Shown: piece by piece, positions 50,601 to 56,506 of the stretch
Layout of the letters: the number at the start of each line of letters is the position of its first letter
Position numbering within the stretch: the first letter of the stretch is position 1
NCBI RefSeq assembly: GCF_000004195.4
Contig: NC_030677.2
Location: 199,553,743 to 199,617,742 of the forward strand
Source of the DNA: Xenopus tropicalis
Taxonomy: Eukaryota; Chordata; Amphibia; Anura; Pipidae
Direction: 5' to 3'
DNA: 64,000 nt
Notes under the pieces: generated by a model
What the model was told of the DNA's origin: nothing
Database searches by the model: none
What the model saw: only the letters and a program-made list of their open reading frames with translations
Position numbers and translations under genes: made by a program

Positions 50601-53600
50601 AGTCGCGCGTCCCAGAATAGTCGCAAGAATAGTTGTGCGTCCAAGAATAGTTGCGCGTCCAAGAATAATCGCAAGAATACGCAGGCGACAATTTTTTTGC
50701 CACGCAACATTTTCGCCGTTTTGTGAATTTTTCACCGTTTTGCAAATCTTTTGAAAGATTCACAAATTTTCCAGCGAAGCGAAACGGGACAGATTCGCTC
50801 ATCACTAGTAGAAATTGCTCATGGATCCAAATCCTTCACTGGCTTCAAATTCCAAGGTTTTTTTATCCAAAGAAATTTGAAAAATTGCTGAAATGTATTT
50901 CTTAAAAAGTAATATTACATTATATACATGGATGATAGTTTAGTACCAAATCTAAGTTGTGGAAATCTTTTCTTCCCTTCTGACAGACATTCAGAAAGCA
51001 CTTCTTCCATATATCGGATTGAAAGGCCTATATTTCCTTGGCTACCTTCTGTTTGGATTGGGCACTGGGTTTATTGGGCTGTTTCCCAATGTTTACTCCA
51101 CCCTAGTCCTCTGCTCCCTTTTTGGGGTAATGTCAAGTACCTTGTACACTGTGCCCTTCAATCTGATTTCCGAGTATCACCGAGAAGAAGAGGTGAGTTT
51201 CACGTTGGTGGGTACAGATTATGCCCCAAATATAACTTTTTATTTCTGCCCATCACTTCTGATAGGAAACACAGTACAGGTATGGGACCCATGATCCTGA
51301 ATACCTGGGAACTGGGGTTTTCTGGATAAGGGGTCTTTCCGTAATTTGGATCCCCTATCTTAAGTTTGCTAATAAAATTATTTAAACAGTAATTAAACCC
51401 AATAGGATTGTTCTGCCCCCAATAAGGGGTAATTATATCTTAGTTGGGATCAAGTACAGGTACTGTTTTATTATTACAGAGAAACATGAATCATTTAACC
51501 ATTAAATAAACCCAATAGGGCTGTTCTGCCCCCAATAAGGGGTAATTATATCTTAGTTGGGATCAAGTACAGGTACTGTTTTATTATTACAGAAAAAAGG
51601 GAATCATTTAACCATGAAATAAACCCAATAGGGCTGTTCTGCCCCCAATAAGGGGTAATTATATCTTAGTTGGGATCAAGTACAGGTACTGTTTTATTAT
51701 TACAGAGAAAAGGGAATCATTTAACCATTAAATAAACCCAATAGGGCTGTTCTGCCACAATAAGGGGTAATTATATCTTAGTTGGGATCAAGTACAGGTA
51801 CTGTTTTATTATTACAGAGAAAAGGGAATCATTTAACCATTAAATAAACCCAATAGGGCTGTTCTGCCCCCAATAAGGGGTAATTATATCTTAGTTGGGA
51901 TCAAGTACAGGTACTGTTTTATTATTACAGAGAAAAGGGAATCATTTTACCATTAAATAAACCCAATAGGGCTGTTCTGCCCTAATAAGGGGTAATTATA
52001 TCTTAGTTGGGATCAAGTACAGGTACTGTTTTATTATTACAGAGAAAAGGGAATCATTTTACCATTAAATAAACCCAATAGGGCTGTTCTGCCCCAATAA
52101 GGGGTAATTATATCTTAGTTGGGATCAAGTACAGGTACTGTTTTATTATTACAGAGAAAAGGGAATCATTTAACCATTAAATAAACCCAATAGGACTGTT
52201 CTGCCCCCAATAATTATATCTTAGTTGGGAGCAAGTACAAGATACTGTTTTATTATTAGAGAGAAATAGGAAACCATTTTTAAAAATGTGAATTATTTGC
52301 TTATAATGGAGTCTATGGCAGATGGCCTTTCCGTAATTCGGAACTTTCTGGATAATGGGTTTCTGGATAAGGGGTCCGATACTTGTAATAGGAAATGGCA
52401 CTCGGAGCAGTGCAAGCAGATGACCAGTCCCTCATGTTTATTAAGTCACTCAAGGAAACACAACATATTTGGGTGGCATGCCAGATATGACCCCGAAACA
52501 TTGTGTTTCCTTGAGTGACTTACTAGATATTAATGCTTTGTTCCCTGCTTGCATTACTGAGTGCCAGTAGCTGGGTTTCCAGGCAACCAATGTAAATTTG
52601 TGTGTGACAAAGATAAAATTAACCCTCAAGGTGGCCATACATGGGGGCAGATTTCAGCTGCTGATTCAAGTCCTTTAGACTGAACAAGCAGATTATCTGC
52701 CCATGTATAGGGCCCTCTGACAGGCCTTCCTCGAACAATATCTGGCCCAACATTCTACAGGTGTACATCGGACACGCTTGATTTTTCCATTGGATTGAGG
52801 ACCACATTGGCTAAGAGATGCAGTCCTTGCTCCTGGTACTCCTACTGGTATCCCTTCATTGTAATGCAGTCATGTGGCCCTAGTGCCAAACTGTTTCCCA
52901 CCCAAGGTGGGCATACTGAGGGAAAGATTAGCTCATTTGACGACCTTGGGTGGCATAGGCTGACTTGATTTTTTCATCCCTACAGGCTGAATGCAATTTA
53001 CTGACCTGCCTTTAGTGCCAGTACATTCAATCCCACAGCTCCTAATTCTTGTGTACAGTAAGAATGTATTCACTTTGACAAAGTTGAAATTCATTTTCTA
53101 TATAAAATACTCTTTAAATTTGTATTTATTGAAGTGTTCAGGGCTACACCTGCTGAAAGGAAAATGCTTTTAGGCTTCCTGAAGTGCTGATATTGAGTTT
53201 TATCCATGAATTTATTGCAACCAAGTGTGCCTTTCCGTTTCAGCAGCACAACAATAAATCAATCTGAGATGACCATTCGCTTAAGTGAATAATGCCGGGG
53301 CTCTGTGTATGGGTGTCTTTATTGATATAGCAAACTTTAAAAACTCAATATATAGAGATTCTTCAGTGTAAATATGGAACAAAAATGCGCATAAGTTAAA
53401 AAGTTACATATGGGAATAGGAAATAGGGGGAAACTGCATTAAACCAGAATAGACAGAGAAATAAAGCCTCTATCTCAAAGAACATAACTGGAAATGAACT
53501 ATTTGCAGGTACAGTTATATAAATACACTACAGGGCCAAAAGTATGCATGGACTCCAATATCTCTTTGCTCCTTTGCTGTAACAGCCTTTACCCTTCACT

Positions 53601-56335
53601 CTTCTGGGAAGTTTCCCACTAAATGAACAACATTGTTGCTGAGATTTGCTCCCATTCAAGTGTAGAGGTTTGGCACCGACGTTGGGTTCAGGACTGCTTC
53701 TGTGCAGTTCTTCCCCTCCCATCTCAGCAAACCCATTCTGTACAGACCTTGCTTTGTGCATGGGGGCATTATTGTGCTGAAACAGGAACAAGCAGCTGTG
53801 TCTCTGTGCCGCCGGGCAGGCAGTTAGTGGAGGGCCTCATTGCAGCTTCCATCTGCCACCACTCCCTAACTTGTGTGTTAATGACATGTAAGTTAGGGAC
53901 CAGGGGGGAGGGCACCTATGCAGGCAGTGTGATGGGGGGGACAGATCTCTGCCCTCCAGTGCAGGGTAGTGTGAAAAGTATGGGGTTCTGTCTGTTATTT
54001 TGCACTTTGTGCATTTTGCACTACATAATCAGACAATATTTTCCGATATAGACAATATATATATATAAGTGCTGACTTATAGTCAAACACATGGACCAGT
54101 TATGGTGAGAAGATTGCACAGTGTGTCTGCAGGACTGTATGCTTGGGGTAAAAGATATGGGAGAAATAATTATTTACTCCCTTATAAAGGTCTTAGGGCT
54201 GTTAGGGTGGGGTTTTAGGGTGGAATGCACATCAGAGCTTTATATATGTGGTCTGCCATTCCTCCCCTTTTCTCCCAACATCCCTGGCTGCCTTCCAGTA
54301 ACTGCTTTTCCAGCCATACCTTTCTCCCCTGATGTCTTCACTGGTTCATCATCATCACTATTTTATTTATGTTCTGTCTCCAAGGTCAGCAGCACTGTTC
54401 TTTGTTCTTTCTTCTTCTGGCACAATCTCTTCTGCTCACTCTATATCAGTGATCCCTAACCAACATGGGGGGCAACATGTTGCTCCATAACCCTTTGGAT
54501 GTTGCTCCCAGTGGCCTCAAATTAGGTGCTCATTTTTGAATTTCTGGTTGGGAGGCAAGTTTTTGGTTGCATAAAAAGCCAGTGTAAAGCCAAACAGAGT
54601 TTTCTATAGGCTGCCAGTCCACATAGGGGCTATGAAATAGCCAATTATTTGCACCCCCAGGTACTTTTTCCATGCTTATGTTGCTCCCCAACTCTTTTTC
54701 CATTTAAATGTGGCTGACAGGTATAAAAGGTTGGGGATCCCTGCTCTATATACTGTAATGCAAAGCCCTAACCTTCCCCTCTGAGTGTTCAAGCTATAAT
54801 TCCACCACCCTAAAGAACACAAATGCACTGCAAGTAATATGCTTTGGTGGATTCAGAACAGGGTACCAAGAAACCCAAAGCTACAGAGCCTCGACAGCTT
54901 GAGAGTGTTTAGAGTGTCAGATCTAAGGCATGAATGTGGTTGAGTTGATGTGTAACTCGAGGTGTTTACTGCCGTGTTCATGTGTGTTGTGAAGCATGTT
55001 CTTCATAGTCATTGATGTGTTTTGTTGGTATTTGTGTTGTGATTGGGTATATGTGGCAAGGAGCTGTGGGGTTTACTCACTGAAACATGGAGGGGGAGGG
55101 ATTGTCCACAGCTTATTGGATAACAGAAGCTCAGGATCTTGGCTTTCTTTTAGTATACAAATGGAAACCATGTTGTTGTTGTTGAATGTTTGCAGCAAAA
55201 GCAACAACAAGTCCATGAAATAAATGTATCCATGTATTATTTACTGTTGAACACACTTGAGGTTCTGACTATAGAGAGAATATATCTCTGAATCTCAGAA
55301 GAATTACAGATAACACTGTACTATGGTCGTATCTAAAGTGACCGGTTTCTGCAATTATTGTATAATTTAAGCCATAGTGGGTTCTTTCTCAAACACAATA
55401 ATGGGCCAATTTAGGTACTTTATATTGATGGGGAAATAAGTTTTCGCTTAAGACCAGAACATTAACAAAAATGACGGTAATCAGTGAGCGAGGAAATATC
55501 TATTTGTACACATTGTATTTTGAAGGTTTATTTTTCTGGGACAAAATTATATGTTGGCATTTCTTATTTTCACTACACAAGTGCCTGTGTATATAATTTA
55601 GACATAAATCTCTGATATTGAAAGAGGCCATTGCTGGAAAGCTTTAAAATATAGGGTATGACATTGGTCATTGTGTAAATCCTTTGCCTTTACAACTTTG
55701 ATGGAAAAATTGTATTTTAAATATGTTTTTCACCATTTTTAGTTGATCCTTTTTGCTGTCTGTCCCATTCTCTGACACCCAGCCTAGGGGGCCTATTATG
55801 CTGTGTAAAATAAAATTCGCCAAAAAAACGGTGTAAAAAGCTGTGTAAAATAAATGGAGAAGTTTGCCGTCCAAACGCCAGATTTTACGCTATTATTTTA
55901 CGCAAGTTCCGGCAGAAGAAAAAAAACGTGCAAATATTGCACCGATTTTATGCTGTTTCTAACATGGCTAAGCCTGGGGATGTGTGACATATTTTCTCGC
56001 CGTTTTTTACACAGCATAATAAATCTGCCCTCAAGGCAGAAAACTTATTTAAGTAGAAACCCTATCATGTTAATGCTATAATGTTCCCCCTGTTTTATTT
56101 ATAGCAGGAAACGCAGCCCAATGGGAAGACACCGACACCGTCAGACAATCGAGGGAAAGGAATCGACTGCGCGGCCCTTACCTGCATGGTGCAATTGGCT
56201 CAGATCATTGTGGGTGGCGGCCTGGGATTCCTTGTCAGCCTTGCCGGGAGTGTTGTCGTCGTCGTTATTTCTGCTTCAGCGGCGTCATTGATTGGCTGTT
56301 GTTTTGTTGCTCTGTTTGTTCGATATGTGGATTAG
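14119..56335 (+). CDS. slc45a2: slc45a2 (MATP), seven-exon melanosomal membrane transporter, full gene span
   Basis: The joined exons 14119-14674, 21026-21202, 30869-31191, 47702-47845, 49440-49563, 50987-51192 and 56108-56335 total 1758 nt, which is 585 residues plus stop. The product follows human SLC45A2 nearly end to end. It has the VEPP-R block before TM1, [18 protein letters not shown], the RWGRRRP loop between TM2 and TM3, [57 protein letters not shown] and a C-terminal end in RYVD. SLC45A2 is a 12-TM MFS protein related to plant sucrose carriers. It acts in melanosomes, where it is needed for lumenal pH and tyrosinase function; loss causes oculocutaneous albinism type 4 in people and underwhite in mice. 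All introns are GT-AG, with phases 1, 1, 0, 0, 1, 0. No frameshift or premature stop is seen, so the locus looks intact. The N-terminus is uncertain (see exon 1). Confidence 0.96.
15156..15900 (+). mobile_element. ACAGGTATGGGACC MITE with 113-bp array (copy 2)
   Basis: From ACAGGAATGAGACCTGTTAT to TTTCTGGATAACGTGT, with about five units containing TTAGTTGGGATCAAGTACAG. It is complete at both ends, in plus orientation, within intron 1. Confidence 0.85.
16085..16270. repeat. Fragments of the T2-like MITE body
   Basis: Two copies of the segment GGTTGCTAGG(A/G)TCTTGTT plus CCTTAGCAACCAGGCA, about 100 bp apart, both matching the body of the element at 17313-17762. Confidence 0.65.
17313..17762. 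mobile_element. T2/Kolobok-like MITE, TTAAAGGGGTTGTTTACC
   Basis: The ends TTAAAGGGGTTGTTTACC and GGTAAACCACCCCTTTAA are inverted, and TTAA bounds both sides. The body has TTTCAGCAGCTATCTGGTT, CTTAGCAACCAGGCAGCGG and CCCATTTGAAAGC, a very common Xenopus repeat body. Confidence 0.85.
18262..19712 (-). mobile_element. ACAGGTATGGGACC MITE with 113-bp array (copy 3, inverted)
   Basis: It runs from ACAGGTATGGGATCCCTTAT to TGGATAATAGGTCCCATAAC with the body on the minus strand. About eleven 113-bp units make it the longest of the six arrays. The unit ends alternate between CAGCCCTATTGGG and CAATCCTATTGGG, which would allow the unit order to be traced. Confidence 0.88.
20218..20925 (+). mobile_element. 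ACAGGTATGGGACC MITE with 113-bp array (copy 4)
   Basis: Left end CAGGTATAGGACCTATTAG, about five array units, and a right end cut short after GAGATGGCC near 20925, only 100 bp before exon 2. A further inverted fragment of the same family lies at about 20105-20190. Confidence 0.82.
21026..21202 (+). CDS. slc45a2: slc45a2 exon 2 (TM4 region)
   Basis: 177 nt with phase 1 at both ends. The acceptor is TTCTATTGCAG|CC and the donor is CTG|GTAAGT. It codes for about residues 186-245 and includes [35 protein letters not shown] and HYHALFTG, near-identical to human SLC45A2. It is an exact 59-codon cassette, so skipping it would keep the frame but remove TM4 and the [11 protein letters not shown] signature. 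Confidence 0.96.
22012..22298. mobile_element. hAT MITE, CAGGGGTGGGCAAACT ends
   Basis: The inverted ends CAGGGGTGGGCAAACTTTTA and GTAGTTTGCCCACCCCTG are flanked by the perfect 8-bp duplication ATCTAACC (22004-22011 and 22299-22306). The body includes GGGCCGGATTAAAAAG and GGGACGTGGCCCGCGAGCTG. This end sequence is shared by hAT elements in many vertebrates. Confidence 0.93.
22985..23165 (-). mobile_element. L2-like LINE 3' end
   Basis: On the minus strand it ends TTGTACAGCGCTGCGGGATA, then a TGTTGGCGCTTTATAAATAA stretch and ATT/AAT repeats, as at 1722. The preceding sequence includes AGCCCTGCCCAAAAAAGCTT on the plus strand, a common frog LINE 3' region. Confidence 0.55.
23300..24005 (+). pseudogene. 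Decayed non-LTR retrotransposon RT, split by a MITE
   Basis: In plus-strand frames one can read [13 protein letters not shown] (23305 onward), then, after a MITE at 23415-23727, [10 protein letters not shown] (about 23785) and [15 protein letters not shown] (about 23948-23993). These match the order NKAPGPDGI, KVFERLV and DFSKAFDTVPH of LINE reverse transcriptases, the last being motif A. Frames shift between blocks and much sequence is missing, so it is dead. Confidence 0.65.
23415..23727. mobile_element. MITE, AAGGTGCCCATACA family (in LINE remnant)
   Basis: The ends AAAGGTGCCCATAAACAGG and AGTGTATGGCCGCCTTT enclose GATTTCAGCT, CCTTTAGACCGACTCGGCA and ATCTTGATCGGGCAGGTT. Relatives are at 27578, 52626 and 59899. 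Confidence 0.7.
25834..26132 (-). mobile_element. hAT MITE, CAGGGATCCCCAACC family (copy 2)
   Basis: Perfect 8-bp duplication GTCTATGG (25826-25833, 26133-26140). The ends are CAGGGATCCCCAACCTTTTA and CCACTGGTTGGGGATCACTG. The body is reversed relative to copy 1. Confidence 0.92.
27232..27377. mobile_element. Short palindromic MITE, GGGGCTTATTTATTAT ends
   Basis: Inverted ends TAGGGGCTTATTTATTATAT and AATAAATACGCCCCATA enclose GTGAGCCAACATC ... GGTGTTGGCTTAC. A deletion derivative is visible at 40546-40600. Confidence 0.65.
27578..27845. mobile_element. MITE, AAGGTCCCCATACACGGGC family
   Basis: It begins TTAAGGTCCCCATACACGGG. The body has CTGCCGATATCAG, CCTTAGACCGATTCGGCAGC, ATCTGGCCTGAAATCGGGCA and GACCGCATCGGCTCGTTGAT. 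The right end fades near CCCACCGTAGGTTG. CpG-rich and relatively fresh. Confidence 0.7.
30869..31191 (+). CDS. slc45a2: slc45a2 exon 3 (TM5-TM6 and central cytoplasmic loop)
   Basis: 323 nt, phase 1 in and phase 0 out. The acceptor is GCCCTGCAG|GT and the donor is GAGCAG|GTAGTA. It codes for about residues 245-352. The start, [16 protein letters not shown], and [12 protein letters not shown] match human closely. The following loop after [10 protein letters not shown] is hydrophilic and diverged, with only [10 protein letters not shown] recognisably shared. This is the long loop between the two six-helix halves of the MFS fold. The upstream reading frame runs open for a few codons before the acceptor, but the AG and the homology fix the start. 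Confidence 0.95.
31812..32096. mobile_element. MITE, AGCTGGCCATACACG family
   Basis: Ends CTAAAGCTGGCCATACACG and GTGTGTGGCCAGCTTAAG; inner motifs CATACGAAACCTCGTTTC and GACCGATATCGCAGGAGGC. It matches 3596-3777 plus an extra block shared with 4262-4585. Confidence 0.75.
32928..33522. mobile_element. DNA transposon fragment, ACTCGAGTATAAGCCGA family
   Basis: TACCGTATATACTCGAGTAT at the left, and TTTACTTGAGTATGTGCAGTA at the right in the inverse sense, with TCGAGTATAAGCC(GA) repeated four times. This end sequence is known from many vertebrate genomes as a nonautonomous DNA element. The superfamily is not decided from the sequence here. Confidence 0.6.
33930..34175 (-). mobile_element. LINE 3' end, RT C-terminal domain remnant
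   Basis: The minus strand reads [20 protein letters not shown] then [14 protein letters not shown], the same domain as the 9310-9655 fragment. The 3' tail lies at about 33930-34000 and reads, on the plus strand, GGTTGAAAACAAGACAATAG. The 5' side of the LINE runs directly into a tandem array. Confidence 0.72.
34171..34890. repeat. LINE-derived tandem array, about 11 units of 59-66 bp
   Basis: The unit contains GGCATTCCCCAACC(CCC)TCA, CTGCCCTCACCGTGAGGAAC and CCCTACCCAACATCCCCC. Its minus strand begins [10 protein letters not shown], so the unit is a piece of the adjoining LINE ORF. Most units are 63 or 66 bp, differing by one CCC. Confidence 0.9.
35940..36051. repeat. Fragment of the AGTGATGGGCGAA-type MITE
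   Basis: TTTTTTGCAAAACACGGAAA, CCAGTGGCGAAATGCAG and AGCGAATCCCTGCCTGCCGA match the right arms of the elements at 50102 and 56856. Only about 110 bp remain. Confidence 0.5.
36412..36680. mobile_element. hAT-like MITE, CAGTGTCAGACTGGCCC ends (copy 2)
   Basis: Ends CAGTGTCAGACTGGCCC and CAATCCAACACTG. The flanks TGGCCACC and TGCCCACC are an 8-bp duplication with one mismatch. Same family as 9831-10076. Confidence 0.75.
37845..38396. mobile_element. Harbinger-like MITE with a 52-bp tandem array
   Basis: Ends GGGAGATTTATCAATCCACG and TTTTAATGAATCGGCCCCATA. An array at 37961-38220 separates the arms, and GTCGTGACGGCGACGAAAAAG-type runs lie in the right arm. Related to 2441-2840. Confidence 0.7.
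37961..38220. repeat. Five 52-bp tandem units
   Basis: Units start at 37961, 38013, 38065, 38117 and 38169 with CCTTGGGCCGGGTTGGAGCT and contain GCCATTGAGCCCTATGGGAG. Nearly identical, inside the MITE at 37845-38396. Confidence 0.92.
38703..39733. mobile_element. hAT element, CAGTGCTGTCCAACT ends
   Basis: The inverted ends CAGTGCTGTCCAACTGGCGG and GCAGAAGTTGGACAGCACTG are flanked by the perfect 8-bp duplication TCATAGAA (38695-38702, 39734-39741). About 1 kb with no transposase frame. The centre is an array that changes direction (39010-39365). Confidence 0.93.
39010..39365. repeat. Minisatellite of about 35 bp with an orientation switch
   Basis: Units such as GGCAGCATAGGGCAGGCAGA plus GTATGGCACACACA run to about 39290. 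The reverse complement, TGCCTGTGTGTGCCATACTC, then follows twice. The two halves can form a hairpin. Confidence 0.88.
40667..40975. mobile_element. hAT MITE, CAGTGATCCCCAACC family (copy 3)
   Basis: Perfect 8-bp duplication GCCTAGAG (40659-40666, 40976-40983). Ends CAGTGATCCCCAACCAGTGG and GGTTGGGAATCCCTG. Closest to the copies at 8850 and 42496. Confidence 0.92.
40984..41386. mobile_element. hAT MITE, CAATGATCCCCAACC family (copy 4, abutting copy 3)
   Basis: Begins directly after the right duplication of copy 3 and ends GGTTGGGGGCTCCTG before GCTAGAGT, a degraded form of the same GCCTAGAG. The interior has an extra duplicated block (TTGCATAAAAACC twice) and differs from copy 3. Confidence 0.88.
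42496..42801. mobile_element. hAT MITE, CAGTGATCACCAACC family (copy 5)
   Basis: Left flank GTATAATG (42488-42495), with the same octamer after the right end GGTTGGAGATCCCT. Very like copies 1 and 3. Confidence 0.9.
43642..44605 (+). mobile_element. ACAGGTATGGGACC MITE pair with 113-bp array (copy 5)
   Basis: A first copy (43642-43822) is cut at AAGTACAGGTA, where a second begins (ACAGGTATAGGATCCATTAT). About five 113-bp units follow, and it ends GGATAATGGGTTTCCAGATA plus GGGGTCCGATACCTATA. Same tandem-half arrangement as at 6571 but in the other sense. Confidence 0.85.
44630..44783. mobile_element. Short palindromic MITE, TATGTAATAAAAGGCACTAAG ends
   Basis: CATATGTAATAAAAGGCACT and its inverse ending TGTCTTTTATTACATAACC, with internal GTTGCCCTGAAGCAATAACC and GGGTTACTGCTCCTGGGCAA pairing across a short centre. 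Confidence 0.72.
45295..46096. mobile_element. T2/Kolobok-like MITE carrying a nested MITE
   Basis: Left end TTAAAGGAGAAAGAAAGGTA and right end AGCCTTTCCTTCTCCTTTAA with TTAA on both sides. It is interrupted at 45543-45881 by a Harbinger-like element. Confidence 0.85.
45543..45881. mobile_element. Nested Harbinger-like MITE
   Basis: GGGGCCGATTCATTAAAACA to TTAATAAATCTGCCCC with an ATA duplication on each side. Inserted within the T2-like MITE, so it is the younger of the two. Confidence 0.78.
46365..46530. mobile_element. Short MITE, AGGGTTACCACC ends
   Basis: GGCTAGGGTTACCACCTTCC and its inverse GGTAGGTGGCAACCCTA enclose a GC-rich centre. The end sequence is common in frogs. Confidence 0.6.
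47702..47845 (+). CDS. slc45a2: slc45a2 exon 4 (TM7)
   Basis: 144 nt, phase 0 in and out (48 codons, residues 353-400). The acceptor is CTTCTGTTTCAG|GTG and the donor is GGCCAG|GTAAAT. The product reads from [14 protein letters not shown] through [16 protein letters not shown] and [16 protein letters not shown], the start of the second MFS half. It sits at the end of a 16.5-kb intron and is followed by a short intron of 1.6 kb. Confidence 0.96.
48553..48640. repeat. Hairpin repeat, GATCGCGGTCCACCAG family (partial)
   Basis: TTGATCGCGGTCCACCAGTCG ... TTCTGGTGGACCGAGATGA forms a stem of about 16 bp. A second, more perfect copy lies at 57199-57250. Confidence 0.65.
48650..49075 (-). pseudogene. 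LINE ORF2 C-terminal fragment
   Basis: The minus strand reads, in pieces, [40 protein letters not shown], then [20 protein letters not shown] and [15 protein letters not shown]. This is the order found in the region after the RT core of CR1/L2-like and related LINEs. Frameshifts and stops show it is dead. It may be the same family as the C-terminal pieces at 9310 and 33930. Confidence 0.8.
49232..49341 (-). mobile_element. hAT MITE, CAGTGATCCCCAACC family (copy 6, truncated)
   Basis: Only the first 110 bp of the family remain, in reverse: AATAACTCCCTGGTTTGGGG, GTTGCCCTCGAGCCACTGGT and TGGGGATCACTG. Confidence 0.8.
49440..49563 (+). CDS. slc45a2: slc45a2 exon 5 (lumenal loop and TM8)
   Basis: 124 nt, phase 0 in and phase 1 out. 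The acceptor is TTATTATCTCCAG|ATC and the donor is TTCAT|GTAAGT. It codes for residues 401-441 plus one base: [19 protein letters not shown], then [18 protein letters not shown]. The NST sequon is shared with human and predicts an N-glycosylation site in the loop after TM7. Confidence 0.95.
50102..50812. mobile_element. MITE, AGTGATGGACGAAATG ends, with a large internal array
   Basis: Ends TTAGTGATGGACGAAATGTT and GATTCGCTCATCACTAGTA. The arms carry GTTTCG, GAAAAATTCGCC and CAAATCTTTTGAAAGATTC. About 500 bp in the centre (50190-50690) is a tandem array. A second copy without the array is at 56856-57168. Confidence 0.82.
50190..50690. repeat. AAGAATAGTCGC / AAGAATAGTTGCGCGTTC array (12- and 18-bp units)
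   Basis: Units of 12 and 18 bp, with one 9-bp remnant at about 50538. All lengths are multiples of three, so frames on both strands stay open for up to about 200 codons (RIVARS-type, NSRAFK-type and ATILER-type peptides). No start context, homology or splice link supports expression. Confidence 0.9.
50987..51192 (+). CDS. slc45a2: slc45a2 exon 6 (TM9-TM10)
   Basis: 206 nt, phase 1 in and phase 0 out. The acceptor is CCCTTCTGACAG|AC and the donor is GAAGAG|GTGAGT. It codes for residues 442-510. The stretch [18 protein letters not shown] and the following [18 protein letters not shown] appear identical to human as I recall it, making this the most conserved exon. A repeat-bearing MITE begins only about 80 bp after the donor. 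Confidence 0.96.
51274..52385 (+). mobile_element. ACAGGTATGGGACC MITE with 113-bp array (copy 6)
   Basis: From ACAGGTATGGGACCCATGAT to TTTCTGGATAAGGGGTCCGA, with about eight units of 110-113 bp. It begins 82 bp after the exon 6 donor. Confidence 0.87.
52397..52567. mobile_element. Foldback MITE, GGCACTCGGAGCAGTGCAAGC ends
   Basis: The outer arms GGCACTCGGAGCAGTGCAAG and TGCTTGCATTACTGAGTGCC pair. The inner arms TAAGTCACTCAAGGAAACAC (52442 on) and GTGTTTCCTTGAGTGACTTA (ending 52522) pair perfectly over 22 bp including the next two bases. It abuts the right end of the 113-bp array MITE. Confidence 0.8.
52626..52960. mobile_element. MITE, AAGGTGGCCATACATGGG family
   Basis: CAAGGTGGCCATACATGGGG, GATTTCAGCTGCTGATTC, CCTTTAGACTGAACAAGCAG and ATCTGGCCCAACATTCTACA follow the order seen at 27578 but are more diverged. 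Confidence 0.65.
53526..53790. mobile_element. Fragment of an ISL2EU/IS4EU-like DNA transposon relative
   Basis: CACTACAGGGCCAAAAGTAT at the left, then CTTTACCCTTCACTCTTCTG, GGGAAGTTTCCCACTAAATG, TTGGCACCGACGTTGGGTTC and ACCTTGCTTTGTGCATGGGG. This order is familiar from a widespread fish and frog DNA transposon end. The family name is from memory and tentative. Confidence 0.5.
54447..54743. mobile_element. hAT MITE, CAGTGATCCCTAACC family (copy 7)
   Basis: Perfect 8-bp duplication CTCTATAT (54439-54446, 54744-54751). Ends CAGTGATCCCTAACCAACAT and GGTTGGGGATCCCTG. Its body is closest to copy 4. Confidence 0.92.
55789..56031. mobile_element. Harbinger-like palindromic MITE next to exon 7
   Basis: GGGGCCTATTATGCTGTGTA and TTTACACAGCATAATAAATC pair, with AAATTCGCCAAAAAAACG and TCTCGCCGTTTTTT inside. 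It ends about 75 bp before the exon 7 acceptor and so lies close to the branch-point region. Confidence 0.7.
56108..56335 (+). CDS. slc45a2: slc45a2 terminal coding exon 7 (TM11-TM12, stop)
   Basis: 228 nt from the distal AG, starting GAA ACG CAG, with the stop TAG at 56333-56335. The product covers [40 protein letters not shown] and a valine-rich helix, ending in [12 protein letters not shown] as in human. The acceptor is a tandem TAGCAG (56102-56107). Use of the first AG would add one Gln in frame, giving an exon from 56105. Confidence 0.95.
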   Translation, partial: ETQPNGKTPTPSDNRGKGIDCAALTCMVQLAQIIVGGGLGFLVSLAGSVVVVVISASAASLIGCCFVALFVRYVD

Positions 56336-56506
56336 TAAAGTACATTTCTGCTCACTTTCCTCTTGTGCTAGCACTTTTTGATTTTATTCTCCTCCATAAA
56401 GGGGCCCTTTATAAGCAATGTTCTTTATGAGATGTGCTCTTGGCTCTGTACACACAAGTTCAGAGTTGTCTATGAAGATTTTCATTCATCCAGGTCATGG
56501 TATATC

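Larger units (their letters stand above)
49564..50986 (+). other. slc45a2: slc45a2 intron 5
   Basis: 1.42 kb, GT-AG, about half of it one MITE (50102-50812) with an AAGAATAGT-based array. The first 540 bp are AT-rich with no feature I can name. Confidence 0.9.
51193..56107 (+). other. slc45a2: slc45a2 intron 6
   Basis: 4.9 kb, GT-AG. It contains the 113-bp array MITE (51274-52385), a foldback MITE (52397-52567), a GGTGGCCATACA element (52626-52960), an ISL2EU/IS4EU-like fragment (53526-53790), a hAT MITE (54447-54743) and a Harbinger-like MITE (55789-56031). Nothing nameable is seen in 52990-53500, 53800-54430 and 54760-55780. Confidence 0.9.

Noticed and set aside
50128..50754. 208-codon plus-strand frame and 183-codon minus-strand frame as proteins
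   Set aside because: Both are translations of a 12/18-bp array inside a MITE, with no homology and no splice or promoter support.
56334..56339. AGTAAA overlapping the stop codon as the poly(A) signal
   Set aside because: It is a weak variant, and cleavage would fall within about 30 bp of the stop. The AATAAA at 56514 is better.
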